Assembly (NCBI GenBank): GCA_020284085.1
Contig: JACEVL010000093.1
Span: forward strand, 152,757 to 216,756
Direction: 5' to 3'
DNA length: 64,000 bases
Source of the DNA: Aporrectodea caliginosa
Taxonomy: Eukaryota; Annelida; Clitellata; Crassiclitellata; Lumbricidae
Part shown: positions 1-9,839 of the stretch, piece after piece
How positions within the stretch are numbered: the stretch's first letter is position 1
Layout: the number at the start of each line of letters is the position of its first letter
The notes under the pieces: generated by a model
Seen by the model: only the letters and a program-made list of their open reading frames with translations
Database searches by the model: none
Told to the model about the DNA's origin: nothing
Translations under genes and position numbers: made by a program

Positions 1-254
1 TCGACATTGTCAGATGACCCATCTCGTAGGTCTACACAAAAACGTTTTCCATCATCGTCATCATTTCTATCACTGTCAGATTCCTCACTGTCTGTCTCAC
101 CTGACATTCGTCTTTTACATGATGGTATGTTGTGTTTTGCTTTTCTTTTGTTTGTACAATCTATTCGGCTCGACGACTGACTAGGAACCGGTTTATCTGG
201 TGACGCTCGACGACTGACTAGGCACCGATTAACTGATCGCGGACTGAGACTTAG
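1..254 (-). CDS. Possible partial acidic coding exon at the left edge
   Basis: On the minus strand a frame stays open from a TGA at 255-257 to the window edge, 84 codons. A methionine codon lies at 107-105. It is followed by a strongly acidic serine/aspartate run (SGETDSEESDSDRNDDDDGK), with a basic, serine-rich stretch before it. The composition suits a disordered nuclear-protein segment or a transposase N-terminus. An 18-bp direct repeat (169-186 and 205-222) lies inside, which argues for caution. I recognise no family and see no clear splice site, so it may be an exon continuing left or chance. Confidence 0.25.
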
Positions 255-446
255 TCACTCTCTTTGGTTCACTGGGAATTATCTAGGGTTCCTTTGCTTC
301 TGGTACGGTTTTTTTGTTTTGTAGAAGCTGTAACTGCTTTGTCGGCGAGTTCCTCCCTCTTATGCTGCTTTGTTCAAGTGTCTGTGAGTGCCCTAATTGT
401 GACGAGCAAGCCTATGCTGAACACGGTTAATTGAAATAAATGCATA

Positions 447-507
447 GGGGTTGGTTGCAACATGTTGCAACCAACCCCGATTAAAATGTTGCAACCAACC
501 CCGAAGC
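447..507. mobile_element. 61-bp palindromic insertion with 8-bp flanking repeat
   Basis: Bases 447-478 form a perfect 32-bp palindrome whose half is GGGGTTGGTTGCAACA. A further half copy lies at 487-502. The 61-bp segment is flanked by AATGCATA at 439-446 and 508-515, which looks like a target-site duplication. Another half copy at 829-844 could instead mark the far end of a longer element (447-844), so the true boundaries are uncertain. Confidence 0.45.
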
Positions 508-515
508 AATGCATA

Positions 516-870
516 AACATTGTTATAGAAAAAGTTTATCGACAGCGTTGCTTTTAAATAAAATGACTAAATGCATTTTCAAGCCCAATTCCTTGTCCAA
601 CTTATGGCACCAAACAACACTAAATTGCTTCAAAACATTGAGCTACAATACGAAAAAGCACAAAATCGCCAAATTTATTTTTGATGTCCAAAAATAAGTT
701 TTTCTTTTTTCGGTTTTTCTAGTCAACTGCCGGCCAAGAAATTAAGTCACGTTGACCTAAAGTATATTCTTTACAAGGGAGTTGATTTGATTTTACGCTG
801 CTATTATTTTGCGCCTAACTAGCGATAGTGTTGCAACCAACCCCTGTTGCATCTAGCCCCGGTCTCCCCT
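516..870. other. No gene seen
   Basis: A 62-codon frame at 509-697 has no recognisable similarity or coding bias. The only notable feature is the TGTTGCAACCAACCCC half-palindrome at 829-844. Confidence 0.5.
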
Positions 871-905
871 ACATACATACATACATACATACATACATAC
901 ATACA

Positions 906-939
<34 letters not shown>

Positions 940-949
940 CATACATACA

Positions 950-983
<34 letters not shown>

Positions 984-1030
984 CATACATACATACATAC
1001 ATACACACATACACACATACATATATACAT
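871..1030. repeat. (ACAT)n microsatellite
   Basis: Tetranucleotide repeat with a few TATA and CACA interruptions. The Tyr/Ile/His and Met/Cys/Val frames through it are artefacts of the repeat. Confidence 0.95.
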
Positions 1031-1740
1031 AGGCCTACATACATAATATAAATACGTACATGCATGCATATATGAGTCATTTTCAGTAATGTATTGGGAA
1101 CCCCATAATTATTTCAACTCAATTATTTCTATGAATTTACAATTGAGGAGATCCACATTTAAATGGTTATTTTGGATATATGCTTTACTGTTTATTTTAT
1201 CTGCTGCGCTTGAATTTTAAAATTGTTACCGTCACTTTCACACAGGGTCGAAAATAACATTATAGAAATACGACTACAAATGATAGTTTTTCAAAAACTT
1301 TATGTGAATCGTAAACAGCATTGAAACGCCTTTCATTTAATAAGTTTGTCATTAAATGAAACAGTAATTATTGTTGCTGAATTAATTATTTTCAGCTGTC
1401 ATCTGAAATAATTTTTGTGGATTTATTTGTAGAGTAAAAGTGGCGGTAAACTTGTAAAAACTGATGAAACTCGAATATTAGTGTGCAACAGCACCCATAT
1501 TTCTTAAATTACAAACCTACACTTGTCTACTGGTCAACATAATATGAATAAATTGTTCATTTTAATTAAAAAAATCTTGCATCTCCAAAAGCGAAATTGA
1601 TCTAATAGCAGAAAATGTCTCATATTTGTTTACCACCAATCTGTTTGACAAACCGAAAATGGGTACAAAATATGAGATTGAATACGGAAACACAAAATAA
1701 AAAGAATAAAACTAGTAAAAGTTCTCATTAAGTGTTAATC
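1031..1740. other. AT-rich DNA, no feature seen
   Basis: No open frame of interest, no inverted repeats with target duplication and no match to the other repeat families of this window. Confidence 0.5.
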
Positions 1741-1852
1741 TGTCTGTCCTATCTATCTGTCTGTCTGTCCTGTCTGTCCTGTCTGTCCTGTATGTCCTGT
1801 CTGTCCTGTATGTCCTGTCTGTCCTGTCTGTCTGTCCTATCTGTCTGAGAAT
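1741..1852. repeat. Degenerate (CTGT)n / CTGTC repeat
   Basis: Short repeats of CTGTC and CTGTCCTG. The DNA that follows (1853-2000) matches the DNA following CTGT repeats at 36530-36660 and 39690-39835, so the repeat belongs to an old composite unit. Confidence 0.85.
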
Positions 1853-1959
1853 TTGTCTCAAATACCGAAGAAATCGGATTATTTAAAGATTTTTGTTGCT
1901 TGAGAAAAGCTGTTACTCTGCGACACGGTAGCCAATTTTAGTTACAGCGCTTTCCTTAA

Positions 1960-1993
1960 ACACCCTTAAAACCTTTGATACTGATGCTATAAA
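1960..1993 (+). promoter_or_regulatory. ACACC-27-CTATAAA motif
   Basis: ACACC begins at 1960 and CTATAAA at 1987, a 27-bp offset. An A-box-like remnant lies just upstream, as at 36600 and 39780. Function is inferred only from the repeated fixed spacing. Confidence 0.4.
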
Positions 1994-2146
1994 AGTTCAT
2001 TCGCTGTAACTGATGTTACCTTTTTCTGGAATATCGCGAATAAGTTGTACTATGCGAGAGAAACGTGAAAACGGCTAAAAATAATTACACACCTCTTTTA
2101 AGTGTGATATTCGCCTGTAAGTAAAAGTAGACTTACTTGGGTGCTG

Positions 2147-2933
2147 GAAAATGTTTGATGAAATGTTTAATTAAGTATTCTGTCATGTAAATAATTGTTA
2201 ACATGCATTCTTGTAAATAGATGTATGTTAAAATAAAATGTGTATATAATACATGTATATATATTACACATCTGTGCTGAATTTCTGTTTGCAAATAGCA
2301 TTACATGTTATTTTAGAAAACTTAAAGAAGTACTGTTAATAACTTTGTAAACATATTTGAAAAGAGCTAAAATAGCCAAAAAAGAGCTGATATAGCCAAA
2401 AAAAGAGCTGATATAGCCAAAAAAGAGCTGAATTAGCCACCAAAAAAAGAAACAAAAGGAGAAAAAGGAAAAAAGGAAAAAAGATGTTAAAAAAGAATTA
2501 CAATAAAAAGAGCCAATGGGCCAAACATAACGGAGATACAATACTTTAATATGTATCAAATCAAATAATATGTATCTATCAAATATTGTTAATATTGTTA
2601 ATAAGATTGAGGAGAAAACAGTTATTAACATTATACGGAAATGAACTTAATCCGTCAGAAACTTTAAATACGTCTACATCTTATCAGAAACGGAATCAAA
2701 GCCAAGAAAAGAAAAAGAAAACTGTTGATAGAAATTATATGAAAATGAACTTAAATCGTCAGAAACTTTAAATACGTCAGCATCTTATCAGAAACGGAAT
2801 CAAAGACGAGAAAGGAGAAAGAACATTTGTGAGAACATTACAAGAAAATGAACGGAAATACATCAACAACTTTAAAGACGTCAACAGCCTTTGTAGCTAT
2901 AGGATGTCGTTAAATATTGGATTAGTATATATA
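2147..2933 (+). mobile_element. LINE-type 3' end, family E2 (plus copy)
   Basis: A non-coding retroposon 3' region almost identical by eye to the inverted copy at 25596-26363. In order it holds about four copies of a 20-bp unit GAGCTGATATAGCCAAAAAA (2360-2440), an A-rich stretch, about 2.5 tandem copies of a 104-bp unit (2640-2900), and a terminal stem-loop ending GATGTCGTTAAATATTGGA. TGGGTGCTG at 2138-2146 and 2934-2942 is a plausible target duplication. No coding sequence remains, so assignment to a LINE rests on the similar family E1, where a coding remnant is attached. Confidence 0.6.
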
Positions 2934-2945
2934 TGGGTGCTGATT

Positions 2946-3020
2946 ATGCCAAAAACTAATCTTTGTCGGCGGACACGGCCTATGTTGTCATAAGCTGCCG
3001 TTAAACTGAGGATCCAACGA
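2946..3020 (+). mobile_element. Mini-retroposon D, copy 1 (5' truncated)
   Basis: Begins inside the element at ATGCCAAAAACTAATC and runs through the 3' stem-loop to GAGGATCC. GTGCTGATT at 2937-2945 and 3021-3029 is a perfect 9-bp target-site duplication. It sits directly against the 3' end of the E2 copy. Confidence 0.75.
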
Positions 3021-3103
3021 GTGCTGATTGATATGTAACGTCTCTGATCATCTTACTATTGTGTGGTACTATGTAAAACACCCATTTTACAATAACAATT
3101 ACA

Positions 3104-3290
3104 TGAGACACAGTAACCGATTGTTGGACACATTGGTCGACTGATTGTAAAGGGAAGGGAACGGATTCAATCCTCCCAATACAGTGATTGTGTAAGGACA
3201 TTGAGCAAATCCTTCCCGCACAACTGCTCAGCGCCATCGATTGATGCTTGGATAGAGGAGAGTATCACTTTATACGTATAATAGGGATGA
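3104..3290 (+). mobile_element. Old tRNA-derived SINE
   Basis: Shares its sequence with 5745-5925, 40585-40770 and 46341-46490. An A-box region (GACTGATTG...) is followed by a B-box-like GGATTCAATCC, then a conserved body with GCTCAGCGCCATCGATTGA. The A box is degraded here. Confidence 0.65.
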
Positions 3291-3418
3291 CAACAATTAG
3301 GGGCGTGAAACGATCTAGAGGAATTAATCGCGGAAAATAAGCTGATAGTCACAAGATAAACATTTTGTTGCGGGGTGATGCCAGTCCAAAGCAAGGAAAA
3401 GGGAGAATCTATGCGATG

Positions 3419-3420
<2 letters not shown>

Positions 3421-3507
<87 letters not shown>

Positions 3508-3515
3508 ATCATCAT
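3421..3515. repeat. (CAT)n microsatellite
   Basis: About 30 near-perfect trinucleotide units. The poly-Met and poly-Asp frames are artefacts. Confidence 0.95.
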
Positions 3516-3589
3516 CAAACAGCAGCGCCTAATGATGCTGTTCTGGTGTTGCTATGGAGTAAGCTGTTGTTGCTAAAGTCATTAGAAAT

Positions 3590-3840
3590 TAACTGATTTT
3601 ATTGATATGAAATTGACGAAGACAGAGACAGAGGGAGAGAAGAAGCAGAAGACAGAGCAATATGTAAACAGACACACTATAAACACTTATGTCTGGAAAG
3701 ATCAGAGACTAAATGGATTAGAAACAACCAAAGTTTCATTTCCATAGAGAATTTTTGACACCTCTTTTAAGGAAACTAGTTTCTTTTAAATAATCCTCAC
3801 GTGCAGCTATAATATTCACATCCTGCGATGTCCAAAATTG
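3590..3840 (+). repeat. Composite repeat module F, copy 1
   Basis: A module of about 230 bp containing GAGCAATATGTACACAGACAC-like and CTGGAAAGATCAGAC words, ending in an ACACCTCTTTTAAG motif. Other copies are at 6495-6740, 18785-19030, 25045-25170, 31695-31832, 37600-37750 and 44690-44830. It serves as an insertion target for two LINEs in this window. Confidence 0.75.
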
Positions 3841-3889
3841 AAAGGCAATTCTCAAAATTTCTCACATTCTTATAATCAAAGGAAGAAGC

Positions 3890-4330
3890 TGTCTGTACAC
3901 TGGTAATGCCAGTCCGACGCTTGCATTAATGAGGAGGGCGACCGGAAATCATCTTTATTATGACACAGCTCCGTTAAACAGAAACTAACCTAGTTTCCTA
4001 ATATATCGTGCCACGTAAGTTCGACAACCTTGATAGCTACAAGATTATTTGAAACATAATAACATTATACTTAAAACAAAAACTTCATCAGTTTTCGGGT
4101 GGTGTCAATGCAAAGCCTGGGCAAAGGAAAATATAGGCGAGAAATCATCTACATTATGATATAGCATTCTTAAACAGAATCTTTCATAGCCTGGATAAGG
4201 AAAGAGGGCAGCATTAATCACCTATGACCTATCTCATGACACAGCATCGTTAAAATACTTTATACACAAAAAGATTCTAAGTTAGAGGTTCTGACAACCG
4301 CAACTTATCGTTAAACGCCGATCAATTCAA
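3890..4330 (+). repeat. Three degraded stem-loop A modules
   Basis: Each has GCCAGTCC or a variant, then GGAGGGCGAC-like sequence, then GACACAG..CGTTAAACAG. Starts are near 3905, 4100 and 4190. They are diverged copies of the 3' stem-loop shared with the LINE and D families. Confidence 0.6.
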
Positions 4331-4464
4331 CAAAATACTAATGCTCTCTTCGTAAATGGTTCTCACCGGAAACATATATACTTGTCAAACACGATTTTCA
4401 ACTCATAGAGCTGCAATATGCCAAAAATAATCTTATGTTGTCCTAACGAACTATCAAGGCGCTA

Positions 4465-4625
4465 GGCAAGCGATGCGATGAGCAATTGTGAGTGAAGGTC
4501 TTACTTTAGGTCTCAACACAGTTACCGTCTCAGGAGAGGCTAACCGCATTAGATGCTCGAACCCATATTACAAGTCAGCGATCTAACTAATCGGCTACCA
4601 TGTCACACAATTGGTTGTTTTCCAT
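4465..4625 (-). mobile_element. tRNA-derived SINE remnant
   Basis: On the minus strand a tRNA-like head (TGGTAGCCGATTAGTTAGATCGC, then a GGTTCGAGC B box) precedes a body shared with 56555-56705 and 59465-59545 (GAGCAATTGTGAGTGAAG on the plus strand). Confidence 0.6.
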
Positions 4626-4884
4626 TGTCTAACAAAATCTTGTGTCTGTCAGGGCCATTGACTTCGACTTTGCCTTCGTTATTGGGCTAAGATTAATTGG
4701 CTGCAGTGCCCAAAGCCTATATAGCAACGGATAGCTTCGTTTTAACGGTGTCTAAAGAGACCGCTCAAACCGCTCGGCTAGTTTATTATTTAGCGTGCTG
4801 TGTTTCAATTAAGATGATCAGAGTCACCCTCCTACTATATCGAGCATTGGTACTGGCACTTTTAGAGTACGGGCAGTGGTGGAG

Positions 4885-5035
4885 TTAAACTATAGGCTAG
4901 ATCAAACAGTTTAACGACATCTCGTGGAAGCAAAAGCTGTTTAAGTCCATAGAGATAAACTGTTAACAGTTGTCGCCGTACGTAAAGATATTTTTTTAAA
5001 ACCAAGCAGATTGTTTCTAAGAAAAGAGAAAGACT
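4885..5035 (-). repeat. Repeat module G with GTTTAACGACATC
   Basis: Also present at 13755-13900 and 59715-59880, where it lies next to a minus-strand A module. It holds a minus-strand stem-loop 3' end (GTTTAACGACATCTCGTGG). Confidence 0.6.
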
Positions 5036-5109
5036 ATGCCATTCATCAGTGTTAAGACACACTCGTCGTTAAGCTGCAATAAACAAACAGCAATAATTGT
5101 AGATATAAA

Positions 5110-5195
5110 TGAGCTGCAATACACCAAAATATTTCTATCGACAGCAACAGCCTATGATGTCATAAGCTGCCGTTACACTGTGGATACATCCATCC
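5110..5195 (+). mobile_element. Old diverged copy of mini-retroposon D
   Basis: GAGCTGCAATACACCAAAA, then CAACAGCCTATGATGTCATA, then AGCTGCCGTTACACTGTGGA. It differs from the young D copies at many positions, which shows the family is not purely recent. No target duplication is visible. Confidence 0.6.
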
Positions 5196-5348
5196 AGCAT
5201 CAGCCACTAAACTTTCTCTGGCAGTGCTAGTCCCAGGCCTGGACAAAGAAGGAGGGCGACGTTGTAGGGCTGTACGTTTGCTCGTTATACACCACCTAAC
5301 CAACGCGCTCATCGTGTATTATAAGCCAAAGTAAACGCACGTTTTGGT

Positions 5349-5438
5349 CTGTCGGTCAGTCAGTCAGTCAGTCAGTCAGTCAGTCAGTCAGTCAGTCAGT
5401 CAGTCAGTCAGTCAGTCAGTCAGTCAGTCAGTCAGTCA
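5349..5438. repeat. (CAGT)n microsatellite
   Basis: About 22 near-perfect tetranucleotide units. Confidence 0.95.
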
Positions 5439-5582
5439 TTTATAATGGAGCTGCCTTCTGTTATGTTGTATTGCCAGTTGCATTGCGACAAAGAAACTGT
5501 AAGAACAGTTCAAAAATTATTATACACCTTTTTAAAGTGTGATACTCGACCTATAAGTAAGGCAGACGAGTTGCATTCTTAA

Positions 5583-5668
5583 CGAGCTGTAATATGCCAA
5601 AAACTAATCTTTGTCGGCGGCAACGGCCTATGTTGTCATAAGCTGCCGTTAAACTGTGGACACACACA
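5583..5668 (+). mobile_element. Mini-retroposon D, copy 2
   Basis: Full-length copy from GAGCTGTAATATGCC to AAACTGTGGACACACA. CATTCTTAA at 5574-5582 and 5669-5677 is a perfect 9-bp target-site duplication. The 3' tail is a short (CA)n run, as in copy 8. Confidence 0.85.
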
Positions 5669-5744
5669 CATTCTTAATATTAACGAAAAAATCCGTGTGT
5701 GGGTATATAAACGTCCAATTACACTTACATGAGACACAGTAACC

Positions 5745-5925
5745 GATTGTGGGACATATTAGGCGATTGGTTAGAGCGCTCGGCTTGTAACGAGAAGAGA
5801 ACGGGTTCGATTTTTCCCCACACAGTTTGTGTGTAAGGAAATTGAGCTAGCCCTTCATGCACAACTGCTCAGCGCCATCGATTCATGCTCTGCCAGACGG
5901 TATTAACGATTTATACGTAAGGACT
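5745..5925 (+). mobile_element. tRNA-derived SINE
   Basis: The clearest copy of the family. The A box is TTGGTTAGAGCGCTCGG (from 5767), the B box is GGGTTCGATTTTTCC (from 5803), followed by the body GTGTAAGGAAATTGAGC and CAGCGCCATCGATT. The A/B layout is that of a Pol III type 2 promoter from a tRNA. Confidence 0.8.
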
Positions 5926-6494
5926 ATTAGAGGGATGGGAACGATTTTGGGGCGTCACACGGTCTGGAAATAATTAATCGTTGAAAATAATTAGTAAACG
6001 CTGATAGCCACAAGTTCTTAAGATAAATACTTTGTCTGTTTAGGGGTGATGCCAGTCCAAAGCAAAGAGAATGGAGAATCTAGGCGATGAATCATCTTAA
6101 ATTAAGACACAGCGTTCTTAAAGCTGTGTTATAATTTAAGCCTTTAGAAACGAAGGAGGGAGTGAAAATGTTTGGAAGTAATTAAAAGCTGTTAGTGTTA
6201 TATTCTCATGCATACGCCACGTATTCATAAATATGCCACAGTGTGTACTTGAGGTTCCTGGCGCCTTCGTGAGGATCTGGTAGGGCGCTATATAAATGGC
6301 CATATTGTTGTAATGTTTCTGATAGATTCGTAGCTGGGGCATTGACAACCACTAAAATGAGAAACCATTAACTATAACTTTAACTTTAACTAAAATAAAA
6401 TCTGTATCGAGAATAACACTGGTTCAAGGTGCGGCCAAACTTCGGATCGAAGATGCCTAAAACACGACTAGACAATAACAGAACAGAGTAAACA

Positions 6495-6740
6495 ATAAAG
6501 AGCTTAGAAATTGAATGAATTTATAGGAATGAAATTGATGAAAATATATACAGAGGCAGAGAAAGATGCAGAAAGACAGAGCAATATGTACACAGACACA
6601 CAGTGCACACTTATTTCTGGAAAGATTAGACACTAGATGGGCCAGAACGTACAAAGTCTCATTTGCCTAGGGACTCTAAACAACCTCTTTTAAGAATACT
6701 TCAGTTTAATAAATACTCATGACGTGCAGCGATATTATTG
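6495..6740 (+). repeat. Composite repeat module F, copy 2
   Basis: Homologous to 3590-3840. It ends at an AACCTCTTTTAAG motif followed by TAATAAATACTC. Confidence 0.75.
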
Positions 6741-7015
6741 TTACCTTAACTAGGCTACTGCAATCGAAAAGCAACTATCCACATTTAGTTTTAAGTTCTC
6801 ACCTTCATGGAACCTCGAGGCTACCTGTGCCCATATTCCGGTAGTGCAAGTCCGAAGCTTGCACTATGGAGATTCCCAAAAAGGCTCTTGGGTGACATTT
6901 TTTATTTGAATGAATATCTGAATATCGCGTCGGTCCGTTTGCAGATAAGCATTTAACGGCAGCTTTTGCCCTTCATATCGGTCTCTATGATCACTGTGAA
7001 AATATAATCGGAATC

Positions 7016-7456
7016 CAGTGTGATTCTCGTTAACGATAACGATAACGAAAATGTTCGTTAACGAAAATAAAATGATTTCGTTAACGATAACTATAACTAT
7101 AACTAAAAAATATCATTAACTATAACTATAACTATAACGAAAATAACATTAACGAAAATTCATCTTTATTTTCGTTAGTACAAAAAATAAAAGCTGAATG
7201 CACCCATGTTTCAAAGGCTTTCAAAGCTCTGAACAAATTGTGAAACAGCGTGTTAATACGCACAATTTTGCTTATAGCCTTAATTATTGTAACTAAGTAG
7301 TTACTAAAATTAACTAAAATAAAAAATCCATTAACTATAACTATAACTATAACTAAAAAATAATACTAACTATAACTATAACTATAACTAAAATAAAAAA
7401 CCATTAACTATAACTATAACTATAACTAAAAAAAATCTGTAAGGAGAATCACACTG
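7016..7456. mobile_element. hAT-type MITE, complete, 441 bp
   Basis: Perfect 13-bp terminal inverted repeats CAGTGTGATTCTC ... GAGAATCACACTG are flanked by the 8-bp duplication TCGGAATC (7008-7015 and 7457-7464). An 8-bp target site with CAGTG termini is typical of hAT. There is no coding capacity. The interior is made of blocks of TTAACTATAACTATAAC in both orientations. A related unoccupied site is at 40996-41005 (AATCGGATTC). Confidence 0.92.
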
Positions 7457-7789
7457 TCGGAATCCATAGATTTTTTCAGAGTTCATGAAAGTTAATTCAT
7501 GGAAACAAGTTTATTCATAGGACGCAGAATAAAACATGATCGGTGAGGCAGAAATGACCAAATTCATATCCAACTTCAGGTATTTTGAGCTTAACGTGTC
7601 ATAACAATAAAGAATAGCACCCTCCTCCATTATCAATCTTAGGACGGGCACTATGAGAGCATTGGCACTGGTGAAGTTTTACCGAGACTTCGGACTGGTA
7701 CATGCAAAAAAGCTATGTTGCTACTAAACTCTAAGTAGTCGTATGCCATTGTTTAATAAAATCCTATATTTACAAAGGCATGTTACTTC

Positions 7790-8250
7790 TTTAAGGTTAA
7801 TTCTGCCGTCCAAAGCCAAAACGCAGTAACTCGAAAAAATTTTTTTCTCACTTTTTCTCATTTTTGCACTTAAGATGTAACTATCTTCATGTTAAAAAAT
7901 TGTTGGAGCTGAACCATCACTGGTTTCCGAGATTTTGTGTTGCCAAGACGCAGTAAGTCGGATATTTTTCACTGGATGCCAAGCCAAAACACAGTACTGC
8001 GTTATAACCACAGCATCCTGATGCTCTGACAAATGAATACCAAGCCAAAACGCAGTGCTGCGTTATGGCATAGTAATAAGTCAGCGTTTAAGCAATCTAT
8101 TTCCGGTTTAGTTTAGAATTAATGAGCGTGAAACCAATTAATCAATCCGAATTCATCTGAAGTAAGTTAAATAAAGCGTTTTGATTGTAAAAAGTTTTAA
8201 AATGTTAATCGTTAATTATAATTACATAAAACAAAACAGTCTGTTAGTTA
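7790..8250. mobile_element. Unclassified DNA with four repeated GCCAAAACGCAGT words
   Basis: GCCAAAACGCAGT or close variants occur at about 7814, 7942, 7981 and 8042. Spaced copies of a 13-mer are typical of transposase-binding subterminal repeats. I could not find the matching terminus, so the superfamily is unknown. Confidence 0.35.
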
Positions 8251-8295
8251 ATATTTTATATATTTTTCACGATGCTGTTATCGCTGTTACGTGGG

Positions 8296-8690
8296 TGTGA
8301 CTAATACACGGGACAGCACAGATGACTACTGAATGTCTAGGTTTTTCTTTTATATGACGTTTTAAGATATTTTACTCTAATTAGTAGCGTTAATCGAATT
8401 GTAGGCATGTTATAGACGCCCTATTTTTCAGTCATCTGCCCAACAATACAGAGACCAATATCTCTTGATCAATTTATAATTTTGGTAGGCTATCCAGGTC
8501 ACACTCCACATGTAGCCTATTAGCTTATTATACAATGCGCAGTAAGCACCCCTGCTCCAAGAACTAATACACGGATAGGACAGGTGGCTACTAAATGTTT
8601 AGTTTTTTCTTTTATATTACGTTTTAAGATATTTTACTCTAAGTAATAGCATAAATCGAATTGTAGGCATGTTTCAGACGCCCTGCAGAC
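8296..8690 (+). repeat. Direct duplication of about 130 bp
   Basis: 8296-8425 and 8564-8690 share CTAATACACGG, CGTTTTAAGATATTTTACTC and ATCGAATTGTAGGCATGTT. The copies differ by scattered substitutions, so the duplication is old. Confidence 0.8.
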
Positions 8691-8929
8691 GAACCTTTCG
8701 TTTAAATTACCTGTTGTATTGCAATAACTGTATGAGAGCTTTCGCTAAGAGATTTATGGCATGGAATTTGTTCTCAATAGCTAATAATTTACATATCTAA
8801 TGTATAATATTGGTGTAGTTTAGGGAGTTTATTTAGCCTACCTAAAGTGATCTCTAATGTTACTGTGGAATGCTCAACTGTTCAAATTTATTTTTTTCAT
8901 GATGAATTTGCTCAACATTGCTTTTTTTG

Positions 8930-8999
8930 TTTAACGGCAGCTTATGACAACATAGGCCGTTCCCGCCGACAAAGATTAGTGTTTGGCACATTACAGTTC
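8930..8999 (-). mobile_element. Mini-retroposon D, copy 3
   Basis: Minus-strand copy running from the CAGTTC end near 8998 to GTTTAACGGCAG at 8930. Most of the element is present. No convincing target duplication is visible. Confidence 0.7.
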
Positions 9000-9027
9000 A
9001 ATACAAGTACGTGTACGCGTCCTCAGC

Positions 9028-9064
9028 CTATATAGAACCTCTTAGAAACGTTTAAAAGGTGTCG
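9028..9064 (-). promoter_or_regulatory. ACACC-27-CTATATA motif, minus strand
   Basis: ACACC begins at 9062 and CTATATA at 9035 on the minus strand, an offset of 27. Nearly the same block recurs at 13988-14026. Confidence 0.45.
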
Positions 9065-9099
9065 AGAGACAGCACACTGCACAATTAACGACACTTTGA

Positions 9100-9180
9100 T
9101 AACAAGATCATTAACGTCGCCCTCCTCCTTCATCCAGGCTTGGGACTGGCACTGTCAGATAGAGAACAGTGGCGGAGTTA
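9100..9180 (-). repeat. Stem-loop A module, minus strand
   Basis: Read on the minus strand: AGTGCCAGTCCCAAGCCTGG, GGAGGAGGGCGACG, then the stem-loop ending GTGTCGTTAA. One of the better-preserved A copies. Confidence 0.7.
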
Positions 9181-9839
9181 CGGTAGTTAAAATCGCCTGG
9201 CATTCCTATGCCTATGTAGTATTCGCTGAGGCCGTTTTAAAGGTGTATGAATAGACTGTTCTATTACCTACTGGCTAGAGTGTCCCACAAGAAACCGTGC
9301 CTCGTAGAGACCAAAATAAGTAAAGAAAGAAATATGCGCAAAAAGAGAGGGAGACAGATTGAGTGTGTGAGTGCGAGTATGTGTGAGAGATAGATAGTAG
9401 GATAATGGAATTATGGATAAAACAGAAAAAATCTGCCTGCGTTTGATTGGTCAGACGAGCAAAACCTCTGGCGCCAAAGAATTCGAACAGAAACTACCTA
9501 TAAAAACCTGGGCTTTATTGTCCAGACGAACGAATTCGGTAAAAGAACTCATTTGTTCATGCGCTCCAAATGTAACCAAAATGTTACTTGGTGATACTTT
9601 GAGTAATATAGGCTTTCAAACGCACTTATTCCCGATTGGCGCTGACGATCCTGCGATTTTATACAAATTTTTGAAATTTGTACAAACTTAATAGTTTAAC
9701 GCTAGCACTCGCCATATTTACACATTTTCTAGTGACGTCAGACACACTGACGAAGCGCCACGAAATTTTTTAGCGCAATTACTTATTTAGCGTCATAGGC
9801 ATTCATGGAGATATGCGGACGGACGGAGCAGTTATTTTA

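Noticed and set aside
819..1080. Several overlapping Met/Tyr/Val/Cys and Tyr/Ile/His open frames
   Set aside because: They are translations of an (ACAT)n microsatellite. The same applies to 46620-47103, 52435-52935 and 42906-43293.
7060..7440. Interstitial telomere repeats (TAACTA)n
   Set aside because: The repeats are bounded by hAT terminal repeats and a target duplication and occur in both orientations, so they belong to a MITE.
9413..9691. 92-codon frame as a gene
   Set aside because: It crosses the foldback element boundary at 9538 and mixes host repeat with terminal arm sequence.
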